Assembly: GCA_025998675.1 (NCBI GenBank)
Contig: AP024673.1
Location: 2,674,562 to 2,738,561 of the forward strand
Source of the DNA: Fimbriimonadales bacterium
GTDB taxonomy: Bacteria > Armatimonadota > Fimbriimonadia > Fimbriimonadales > GBS-DC
Length of the DNA stretch: 64,000 bases
Reading direction: 5' to 3'
The notes beneath the pieces were generated by a model. That model saw nothing but the letters and a program-made list of their open reading frames with translations. It did not search any database and was not told where the DNA came from. Shown piece by piece: positions 25,315-32,323 of this stretch (position 1 is the first letter of the stretch; each line of letters opens with the position of its first letter). The position numbers and the translations under genes are program-made.

Positions 25315-26937
25315 ATGGAAGCGACGACGCGCCATACTGGGGCGTTCCTGATGCGGACGCCCGACACGCTCTTTACGCCAGAGCAGTTCGACGCCGAATC
25401 GCGCCAGATGGCGGACGCCACAGAACGCTTCGTGCGCGAGCAGGTCGCCCCCTATGTCAAACGGCTGGAGCATGGCGAACCTGCCCAGATGCGCGAGATT
25501 CTCATCGACTCGGCGATGCTGGGGCTGCTGGGCATCGACATCCCGCAGGCGTTTGGCGGGCTGGGTTTGCCGAAGACCACCTCCGCGCTGATTACCGAGA
25601 AGACCGCGCTGCAGCCCTCGTTCGCCGTCTCGCACGCAGTGCATACCAGCGTCGGCAGCCTGCCGATTTTGCTGTTCGGTACCGAAGCGCAGCAACAGCA
25701 TTATCTGCCCCGCTTGACCACAGGCGAGATGATTGGCGCGTATGCGCTCACGGAGCCGGACGCAGGCTCCGACGCGCTGTCGGGTCGCACCCGCGCCGTG
25801 CGCGACGGGGATCTCTACCGCATCACAGGCAACAAAATCTGGATTACCAACGCGGGCTTCGCCGATTTGTTCGTGACCTTCGCGCAGGTGGACGGCGAGC
25901 GGTTCACAGCGTTTCTGGTAGAGCGCGGACCGGGCTTGCTGGTGGAGCGCGAGGAGCATAAGCTGGGGCTGCATGGCTCCTCCACCTGCCGCGTGGTGTT
26001 TGAGGGCGTCGCCGTGCCCGCCGAGAAGCGACTGGGCGCAGAGGGCGAGGGCGCGTATGTCGCGCTCTACACGCTCAATCTGGGGCGGTTCAAAATCGGC
26101 GCGGCGGCGCTGGGCATCGCGAAAGAGGCGTGGCGTATCGGACGCGACTACGCCCGTGAGCGCAAACAGTTCGGACGCCCGATTCTCGACTACCCGCTGG
26201 TGTGGCGCAAGCTCGCGTGGGGCGCGACGCAGATGTATGCGATCGAGAGCGCGCTCTACCGCCTCGCCGATGATTTGGAAGCCGCCTTCCACGCGGAGGG
26301 CGACTCGCGTCAGCAGGTGTGGCGCGCCGCCGCCGCGCACTACGCCGCCGAATGCGCCCTGCTCAAAGTCGCCGCCACTGAAGCGCTCCACCAGATTGTG
26401 GACGACGCGCTGCAGATTCACGGCGGCTACGGCTTCAGCGAGGAGTACCCCATCGCCGCGCTCTATCGCGATACCCGCGTGAACCGCATTTACGAGGGCA
26501 CGAACGAAATCAATCGCCTGAACCTGGTGGAGCGGCTGGCGTATGCCCACCGAAAGGGGCTGTGGACGCCCATCACGGGGGGCGCGGTGGAGACCGACTC
26601 GGTTGAGGGAACGCTGCACGCCCTGCGCGGGCTGTGCGGCGACGCGCTGCGCGGGCTGGCGGCGCATGCCGAGCCGTCGCAGCATCTTGTCGAGCCGCTC
26701 GCCGACGCGCTAATCGCGCTCTACATGCTCGACTCGGCGCACGCCCGCGCCCAGCGCACCCAGCAACCTGCGCATCAGGCGATGACCGCGCTCTACCACG
26801 AGCATGTGCGCCGCCAGATGATGGGCTGGTCGGCAGACCTGTCGCCGCTCACCGGACGCACGCCAATCGCTGTTGCGCCGCAGCCGCTCGCGCCGCGCTA
26901 CGAAAGCGTTCGGGACGCGCTGGGGATGGGGGTGTAA
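25315..26937 (+). CDS. Acyl-CoA dehydrogenase family protein (long form)
   Basis: A 540-residue FAD flavoprotein that introduces the first double bond into acyl-CoA in beta-oxidation. Visible motifs are YALTEPDAGSDALSG and ITGNKIWITNAGFAD (FAD binding), RKQFGRPILDYP, and ALQIHGGYGFSEEYP with the end YRDTRVNRIYEGTNEINRLN. In this group the Glu of YEGTNEI is the usual catalytic base. The roughly 150-residue C-terminal extension is typical of the very-long-chain/ACAD9-like branch. ATG 25315 gives a normal length; MRTPDTLF at residue 13 could be the true start. Confidence 0.92.
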   Translation: MEATTRHTGAFLMRTPDTLFTPEQFDAESRQMADATERFVREQVAPYVKRLEHGEPAQMREILIDSAMLGLLGIDIPQAFGGLGLPKTTSALITEKTALQPSFAVSHAVHTSVGSLPILLFGTEAQQQHYLPRLTTGEMIGAYALTEPDAGSDALSGRTRAVRDGDLYRITGNKIWITNAGFADLFVTFAQVDGERFTAFLVERGPGLLVEREEHKLGLHGSSTCRVVFEGVAVPAEKRLGAEGEGAYVALYTLNLGRFKIGAAALGIAKEAWRIGRDYARERKQFGRPILDYPLVWRKLAWGATQMYAIESALYRLADDLEAAFHAEGDSRQQVWRAAAAHYAAECALLKVAATEALHQIVDDALQIHGGYGFSEEYPIAALYRDTRVNRIYEGTNEINRLNLVERLAYAHRKGLWTPITGGAVETDSVEGTLHALRGLCGDALRGLAAHAEPSQHLVEPLADALIALYMLDSAHARAQRTQQPAHQAMTALYHEHVRRQMMGWSADLSPLTGRTPIAVAPQPLAPRYESVRDALGMGV

Positions 26938-26939
26938 AG

Positions 26940-27302
26940 TCAGCTTGCCCTGCGCCGCAACCGTTCCCACACCCACATCCCCAGCCCGCCCACGAGCCAG
27001 CCCAGCGCATGTCGCTTGAGCGGCGTCTGCCAGTAGTCCGTCGGCATGTCGAACGACATCAGGCTGTACCACATCCCGAACAGCAACACGGGTAGCCAGA
27101 TCAGGAAATGCGCTCCATACGGCGGGCGCGTCAGCAGTAATACCGACAATGCACCCGACGCGAACGCCAGACCTTCGATCATCCACAGCGAAACCAGTCC
27201 GTCCATCTGGCGCGTGAGCGTGAGATGAATCGTCAGCGCAAGCGCCAGCAGCCACAGGAGCCACACGCCATACACACGGCGGGGCGTCTCCCCCACGCTC
27301 AA
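26940..27302 (-). CDS. Small multi-pass membrane protein (cassette A, copy 2)
   Basis: A 120-residue protein with three or four hydrophobic segments and an Arg-rich end. It is similar to the product at 27774-28157 (both contain WLPVLLFGMWYSL / LAPVWLFGAWFTL and end LGMWVWERLRRR / IGMLVWQRLQAR). TTG at 27302 overlaps the TGA of the preceding gene (TTGA), suggesting coupling. Family unknown. Confidence 0.55.
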   Translation of the reverse strand: MSVGETPRRVYGVWLLWLLALALTIHLTLTRQMDGLVSLWMIEGLAFASGALSVLLLTRPPYGAHFLIWLPVLLFGMWYSLMSFDMPTDYWQTPLKRHALGWLVGGLGMWVWERLRRRAS

Positions 27303-27754
27303 TTCACCTCCCAGACGCCGACAGACGCGCCTTCCGAATCGCGCAGCACCAGGTAGCAGCCCAGCCTGCTGGTTTTGCGGTAGATGTGCAGCGTCATGCC
27401 CTGCTGGGGAAGTTGTTTCGATTCAATCGCGCGCACGCTCACAGGTTCGTTATAGGAGATTCCACAGGGGGCGCCGTGAACGGTCTCCCATTCCACGATG
27501 ATTTTCTGTCCAGCCTCGTGCTTCTCCAGCCACGCGAGGCGTCCGTCCCGATAGTAGCGCCAGACCTCGTGCTGGAGGGGCGCTTCGCGCAGATTGGTCG
27601 CCTGCGTGATGCGCGCCACGCCCTCTGGGGGAAGCGTCTTCGCCAGCGCTGCGCCCTGCAGGGCTATCAGCGACTGCGCGTTCCAGAGGGCGTACACCAT
27701 CGTCGCCCAGGTCGCTACCGCCACCAGCCATGTCAGAAAGTTGCGCCCGCGCAT
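27299..27754 (-). CDS. Membrane-anchored protein of unknown function (cassette B, copy 2)
   Basis: A 151-residue protein with one N-terminal membrane segment (residues 6-24) and a beta-rich soluble domain ending GCYLVLRDSEGASVGVWEV. It is a paralogue of the product at 28120-28578, which ends GYYCVIRDSGGNVVDVWEL. The pair B-A occurs twice in tandem. Confidence 0.6.
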   Translation of the reverse strand: MRGRNFLTWLVAVATWATMVYALWNAQSLIALQGAALAKTLPPEGVARITQATNLREAPLQHEVWRYYRDGRLAWLEKHEAGQKIIVEWETVHGAPCGISYNEPVSVRAIESKQLPQQGMTLHIYRKTSRLGCYLVLRDSEGASVGVWEVN

Positions 27755-27773
27755 CGTCCGCCCACCCTTGTCG

Positions 27774-28157
27774 CTACGTCCCGCTTCGCCGCGCCTGCAG
27801 GCGCTGCCAGACCAGCATCCCGATTGCCGTCGCCATCCAGCCGCCCATGTAGGCGAAAAACGGGCTTAGAAAATAGCCGCTCGGCAGAAACATCGAGGAC
27901 AGCGTGAACCATGCGCCGAACAGCCACACAGGCGCCAGCAGGAGCAGCCCCGCCACGCGCGGCGGGTTCAGCAGCGGAACCGTCAGCACACCCGCCACAC
28001 TCGCCGGTGCGTACACCCCCCATGGGGTTGTCCACGCGCTGATGGCGTCCGCACGGGCGACCAGCCACACCAGCGCCGCGCTCCACACCAGCCACACCAC
28101 CCAGACCTCTGCTTTCGGCTCAGGTGTTCCAGAGGAGTTCCCACACATCGACCACAT
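27774..28157 (-). CDS. Small multi-pass membrane protein (cassette A, copy 1)
   Basis: A 127-residue protein with about four hydrophobic segments, homologous to 26940-27302. The start is uncertain: ATG 28157 overlaps the previous gene by 38 bases and gives a non-conserved N-terminus (MWSMCGNSSG); ATG 28148 or a GTG near 28110 are alternatives. Confidence 0.5.
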   Translation of the reverse strand: MWSMCGNSSGTPEPKAEVWVVWLVWSAALVWLVARADAISAWTTPWGVYAPASVAGVLTVPLLNPPRVAGLLLLAPVWLFGAWFTLSSMFLPSGYFLSPFFAYMGGWMATAIGMLVWQRLQARRSGT

Positions 28158-28578
28158 TCCCTCCTGAATCGCGGATGACGCAGTAGTAGCCCAGCGGGTA
28201 GGTCATGCGCACGATTTCGATGCGCATTCCCACCTGGGGCGGCGTGTTCGCCTGCAACGCGCGCACAATCACTGGCTCGCTGTCGGGAATGAACCCGGTT
28301 GTCGGGCTTGTTGTCTGCCATTCCAGCACAGCCATGCGCGGACCAACCTTCCACTCGAGACGCACGCGATTGCCCAGATGGCGCAGTTGACCGTGCATGC
28401 GCTCTACAGACAACGGCTCAAGGTTTTCCGCGCGCGTGAGGACGCCCGTATAATCAGGCGTCGCCTGCACTGCCAGCGCCGCGCCCTGTTGCCGCACGAA
28501 CGACTGTGTACGGGCAATCGCGTACAACGTCGCGCCCCACACGCACGCCACCGTCAGCCACACAAACGCGCTCTTCAC
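28120..28578 (-). CDS. Membrane-anchored protein of unknown function (cassette B, copy 1)
   Basis: A 152-residue protein with an N-terminal anchor (FVWLTVACVWGATLYAIA) and a soluble domain ending GYYCVIRDSGGNVVDVWEL. GTG 28578 overlaps the cysS TGA as GTGA, so it should be translated by coupling from the cysS message. Its paralogue is at 27299-27754. Function unknown. Confidence 0.6.
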   Translation of the reverse strand: MKSAFVWLTVACVWGATLYAIARTQSFVRQQGAALAVQATPDYTGVLTRAENLEPLSVERMHGQLRHLGNRVRLEWKVGPRMAVLEWQTTSPTTGFIPDSEPVIVRALQANTPPQVGMRIEIVRMTYPLGYYCVIRDSGGNVVDVWELLWNT

Positions 28579-29999
28579 CCCATACGCCAGAGAGTCCCCT
28601 GCGGTGTGTCTTCCAGAACGATTCCAATCGCCTTCAGGTCGTCGCGCACGCGGTCGGCAAGGTCGTACAGTTTGCGGGCGCGCAGCTCCTGCCGCCACGC
28701 AATCACATGGCGCATCAGCTGTTCCAGCGTCTCGCTCTGCGCCGTGTCGGGCGCGTGCAACGAGACGCCCAGCACGGTCTCCAGCATCCACTCGAGCGCG
28801 TCCAGCAGCGCGGCGAGTTCGGCGGGCGTGCGGGCGTCCGCCGCAAGTTCGGGCGTGTTCAGGCGCGTGTTAATCTCGCGCACCACTTCGAACGCCGCCG
28901 CCAGCGCTTGCGCGGTGTTGAGATCGTGGTTCATCGCCTCGCGGAACTGCTGACGGTAGGTCTCGGCGACGGCGGTGTCGGGCGTCGCGCCGCCCCGCTC
29001 GCGCAGGAACGCCTGCCCGCGCTGGTAGGCGTTCCGTATCCGCTCCAGCGCGGCTTTCGCCTCGTCCAGCCGCTCATAGGAAAACTCCAGCGGCGTGCGG
29101 TAATGCACCGTCAGCAGAAAGTAGCGGATCACGGCAGGCTCGTACTGCTGGCGCAGCTCGCGAATCGGCACGACCAGCCCCGTGGATTTGGACATCTTCT
29201 CCTGGCGCAGGCGCACGGGTCCCCAGTGCAGCCAGTAGCGGGCGAATGGCTGCTCGCAGTGCAGATACGCTTCCGACTGGGCAATCTCGTTCTCATGGTG
29301 GGGGAAGATGAGGTCCATCCCGCCCGCGTGGATGTCGAACGACGCGCCGAGATACTTCAGGCTCAGCGCGGAGCATTCGATGTGCCAGCCCGGGCGCCCC
29401 TTGCCCCACGGGCTGTCCCACGCAGGCTCGCCGGGCTTGGCGGCTTTCCACAGCGCGAAATCTTCGGGGTTGCGCTTGCGCTCGTCCACCTCAATCCGCG
29501 CGCCCGCCTGCATCTCCTCCACGCTGCGCCCCGACAGCTTGCCGTATTCGGGGAACTTGTTGACCTCAAAGTAGACATCGCCGTCCACCACATAGGCGTA
29601 GCCATCGTCCACCAGTCGCTGCACCATCTCGATGATGGCGTCCATGTTCTCGGTGACCTTCACGAATCGGGGCAGACGCACGCCCAGCGCTTCGGCGTCT
29701 TCGATATACATCTGGCTATATTTGCGGGCGACTTCGGTGGTGGGGATGCCTTCCTCGTGGGCGCGGCGGATGATTTTGTCGTCGATGTCGGTGAAGTTCT
29801 GCACGAAGTCCACCTGATAGCCGAGTTGTTCGAACCAGCGTTGCACGATGTCCATCACGACGACCCCGCGCATGTGTCCGACATGGGCGGGCGCTTGCGG
29901 GGTCAGCCCGCAGGCGTACATCGTGACCTTGCCCGCCTCACGGGGCGTGAATGGCTCCTCACGGCGCGTCAGCGTGTTGTAGAGTATCAGCTCCGCCAT
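28575..29999 (-). CDS. cysS: Cysteinyl-tRNA synthetase
   Basis: Class I aminoacyl-tRNA synthetase charging tRNA(Cys). The 474-residue product has Zn ligand C30 in MYACGLTPQ, the HIGH-type motif HVGH (residues 39-42), GRPGWHIECS and HHENE with further Zn ligands, and KMSKS at 268-272. The start at 29999 gives the standard AELILYNTL N-terminus. A TATAAT box ends 9 bases upstream without a Shine-Dalgarno, so this message is probably leaderless. The B-A membrane cassettes follow in the same operon. Confidence 0.96.
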   Translation of the reverse strand: MAELILYNTLTRREEPFTPREAGKVTMYACGLTPQAPAHVGHMRGVVVMDIVQRWFEQLGYQVDFVQNFTDIDDKIIRRAHEEGIPTTEVARKYSQMYIEDAEALGVRLPRFVKVTENMDAIIEMVQRLVDDGYAYVVDGDVYFEVNKFPEYGKLSGRSVEEMQAGARIEVDERKRNPEDFALWKAAKPGEPAWDSPWGKGRPGWHIECSALSLKYLGASFDIHAGGMDLIFPHHENEIAQSEAYLHCEQPFARYWLHWGPVRLRQEKMSKSTGLVVPIRELRQQYEPAVIRYFLLTVHYRTPLEFSYERLDEAKAALERIRNAYQRGQAFLRERGGATPDTAVAETYRQQFREAMNHDLNTAQALAAAFEVVREINTRLNTPELAADARTPAELAALLDALEWMLETVLGVSLHAPDTAQSETLEQLMRHVIAWRQELRARKLYDLADRVRDDLKAIGIVLEDTPQGTLWRMG

Positions 30000-30008
30000 A
30001 CCGCGCCG

Positions 30009-30014
30009 ATTATA
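30009..30014 (-). promoter_or_regulatory. -10 box of cysS (leaderless start)
   Basis: Perfect TATAAT on the minus strand, 9 bases before the cysS ATG. Confidence 0.6.
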
Positions 30015-30089
30015 CCCGCAGGCTTGCGAGTTTTGGGCGCATGCCCGTATTCGCACGGAAATGAGGCGTGGGCAGAGGGGGCATAATCT

Positions 30090-30221
30090 CATCAGGCGCG
30101 GGGGAAACCCCAAGCGGGGGCGCTGCTTTAGGCGGCGGTTGAATTGAACGACTCTCATCAGCACCGTCCAGCGCCACCGCCACACCCCCTGCGGCGCATC
30201 GTTTCCGCAGGGGGGTTTTTT
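30090..30221 (+). ncRNA. Candidate small RNA ending in an intrinsic terminator
   Basis: The 400-base gap between cysS and carA, both on the minus strand, holds a strong plus-strand terminator at its centre, so a plus-strand transcript is likely. A possible -10 box CATAAT lies at 30082-30087. The body folds: GGGG/CCCC near 30098, then GGCGGCGG near 30135 with CCACCGCC near 30175, then the terminator. I do not see SRP, 6S or RNase P cores. The start is approximate. The rest of the gap (30222-30399) holds no gene I can support. Confidence 0.4.
30185..30221 (+). terminator. Rho-independent terminator, plus strand
   Basis: CCCCCTGCGG (30185-30194) pairs with CCGCAGGGGG (30205-30214) and is followed by G and six T residues. 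It reads only in the plus direction. Confidence 0.85.
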
Positions 30222-30399
30222 AAAGCGTAGCGAGAGGCGGGTGGGGAGGAACCCGCCTCTCCAGGGGTAGGGGAGGTGCGACCAAGTTTATCAGGAGGTT
30301 CAAAGGTCAACCTGTACCCTGTCGCCAGAGGAAATTATCGGCGACGCCTGTGAAAATCTTTAGGGGAGATTAGCGCGGCTGCAACAATTCTGTGCGCTA

Positions 30400-31512
30400 T
30401 TAAGCGCCGCGCCCGTCCATCAGGGCGAGGAACTCGTGGAAAAACGGGCGGCTGTCCCACGGTCCGGGCGCGGCTTCGGGGTGATACTGCAGCGTGATGA
30501 CCTTCAGGTCGCGATGGCGCACGCCCTCCACCGTGTCGTCGTTGAGGTTCACATGCGTCAGCTCCAGCCCAGTGCCCTGCAGGCTCTCACGGTCTACCGC
30601 GTAGCCGTGATTCTGCGAGGTGATGTCCACGCGCCCGGTGAGCAGGTTTTTGACGGGATGGTTGCCTCCACGATGCCCGAATTTGAGTTTGAAGGTGCGC
30701 GCGCCCATCGCCAGACACACCAGCTGATTGCCCAGACAGATGCCCGCCACAGGCGTCTTGCCCAGCAACTGGCGCACGGTCTCCACAACAGGCTGCAGGC
30801 GCGCGGGGTCGCCGGGTCCGGGCGAGAGGAGAACGCCGTCAGGCTGGTACGCCAGAATCTGATCGGCAGGGGTGGTCGCAGGCACGATGATCGAGCGCAC
30901 GCCGAGACTCGCCAGACGGCGCGGGATGTTCCACTTCACGCCGCAGTCGAGGATGACCACGCGCGCGCGGTAGCGGTCGTCCGACGCGTCGATAGGTTCC
31001 ATGCCGTCGTAGCCCCACTTGTAGGGCGCGGGCGTCGTGACGCGGTACACGAAGTCCTCTTCGTCGTAGCGCGGCGCGGTTTGCAGGCGATGGAGGGCTT
31101 CCTGGGGCGTTTCGTCGGTGGTGAGGGTCGCCATCATCACCCCGTGATAGCGCACGCGCAGGGTGACGGCGCGCGTATCCACCCCGCTGATTGCCACGAC
31201 CCCGCGCGCGGCGAGGTAGTCGTGCAGCGCGGCGCGGGCGCGCCAGTTGGACGGCGTCTCGCACGCCTCGCGCACCACAAACCCTGCCGCCTGCGCCTGA
31301 CGCGACTCGTCGCTCTCCTCGTTGACCCCGTAGTTGCCAATCAGCGGATAGGTCATCAGCACAATCTGCCCCGCATACGACGGGTCGGTCAGAATCTCCT
31401 GATAGCCCGTCATGCTGGTGGTGAACACCAGCTCGCCTGTGGCGCGCCCCGATGCGCCCAGCGCCTCGCCCGTAAACACACTGCCGTCTTCCAGCACCAG
31501 ATATGCCTGCAT
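30400..31512 (-). CDS. carA: Carbamoyl-phosphate synthase small (glutaminase) subunit
   Basis: This subunit hydrolyses glutamine and passes ammonia to CarB, making carbamoyl phosphate for arginine and pyrimidines. The 370-residue protein begins AYLVLEDGSVFTGEALG, with FTTSMTGYQEILTDPSYAGQIV in sections. Its class I amidotransferase domain has VAGICLGNQLV (nucleophile Cys) and YHPEAAPGP (His and Glu of the triad). ATG 31512 is preferred over TTG 31521 because a TATACT box lies 10 bases upstream. carB is not in the window. Confidence 0.96.
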   Translation of the reverse strand: MQAYLVLEDGSVFTGEALGASGRATGELVFTTSMTGYQEILTDPSYAGQIVLMTYPLIGNYGVNEESDESRQAQAAGFVVREACETPSNWRARAALHDYLAARGVVAISGVDTRAVTLRVRYHGVMMATLTTDETPQEALHRLQTAPRYDEEDFVYRVTTPAPYKWGYDGMEPIDASDDRYRARVVILDCGVKWNIPRRLASLGVRSIIVPATTPADQILAYQPDGVLLSPGPGDPARLQPVVETVRQLLGKTPVAGICLGNQLVCLAMGARTFKLKFGHRGGNHPVKNLLTGRVDITSQNHGYAVDRESLQGTGLELTHVNLNDDTVEGVRHRDLKVITLQYHPEAAPGPWDSRPFFHEFLALMDGRGA

Positions 31513-31522
31513 TCGGGGCAAA

Positions 31523-31528
31523 AGTATA
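31523..31528 (-). promoter_or_regulatory. -10 box of carA (leaderless start)
   Basis: TATACT on the minus strand, 10 bases before ATG 31512. Confidence 0.5.
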
Positions 31529-31558
31529 CCCTGTGAACGCCGCCTTTGACTTGAAAGG

Positions 31559-31564
31559 TAGAAT
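31559..31564 (+). promoter_or_regulatory. -10 box of the winged-helix gene
   Basis: TAGAAT ends 8 bases before ATG 31573. It is divergent from the carA promoter 31 bases away. Confidence 0.45.
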
Positions 31565-31572
31565 TACGCCCG

Positions 31573-32313
31573 ATGAAACGCTCTCGCACACAGGCGGATC
31601 AAGTTGCGGAAGTGATGCGTGCGCTCGGCGGTTATGCGACTCTCGCGGAGCTGTATCAAAAAATCCCTGTGCAACAGTGGGGCACTAAAACGCCCTTCGC
31701 CACCATACGGCGTATTCTGCAAACCGACCGCCAGCAGCGGTTTTTCCGAATCCGCCCTGGTCTGTGGGGACTGACCGATAGACAGGACGAGATTCTGCGC
31801 CAGCTGGGGATTGGCGCTCAGGAGCCGCCAGAGACTGTCATCGAGTTCAACCATGCCTACTATCAGGGACTGGCGCTCCAGATTGGACAGCTCAGGAACC
31901 ATCTGGTGTTTGCGCCCAAATCGGACTGGAAAAAGCCTTTCCTGAAGGGAACCTTGAGAGACCTTATCACAGTGGACGATGTGCCCCCGTTTACCTATGA
32001 AGAGCTGTGCAACCGCGCGCGCACCGTCGATGTTGTCTGGTTTCAGCAACGCCCTGCGGGATTGTTCCCTTATGCTTTCTTTGAGATAGAACACACAACG
32101 GATTTCCAAAACTCACTGCTCAAGTTTGCCGATTTTCAGGACTTCAGAATCCGCTTTTTTGTAGTGGCGAGTGTAGCGCGCGAGCCGGAGTTTCGCAAGC
32201 GGATTCGGGCAGTCGCATTCGACGGCATTCGCGACTGGGTGAAGTTTGTGGATTACGAAACCCTTGGGCGACTCTATGAGCGAGAGGTATACGCTCAGAA
32301 GGCGGGGATTTGA
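31573..32313 (+). CDS. Winged-helix (HARE-HTH-like) protein with a nuclease-like C-terminal part
   Basis: A 246-residue protein. The first 75 residues (VAEVMRALGGYATLAELY, ATIRRILQTD, RFFRIRPGLWGL) fit the HARE-HTH winged helix, found in restriction enzymes and chromatin proteins. The second half has PYAFFEIEHTTDFQNSLLKF in two parts and IRFFVVASV, a strand-Glu-strand layout that could be a PD-(D/E)XK-type nuclease core, although the exact catalytic set is not clear. It stands alone, divergent from carA, and no methylase is nearby. Predicted DNA-binding; nuclease activity is a guess. Confidence 0.5.
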   Translation: MKRSRTQADQVAEVMRALGGYATLAELYQKIPVQQWGTKTPFATIRRILQTDRQQRFFRIRPGLWGLTDRQDEILRQLGIGAQEPPETVIEFNHAYYQGLALQIGQLRNHLVFAPKSDWKKPFLKGTLRDLITVDDVPPFTYEELCNRARTVDVVWFQQRPAGLFPYAFFEIEHTTDFQNSLLKFADFQDFRIRFFVVASVAREPEFRKRIRAVAFDGIRDWVKFVDYETLGRLYEREVYAQKAGI

Positions 32314-32323
32314 CTCTTTTTAA

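Noticed and set aside
30090-30200. Two CTGATGAG motifs on the minus strand suggested a hammerhead ribozyme
   Set aside because: The required GAAA core and matching stems are not in the correct order.
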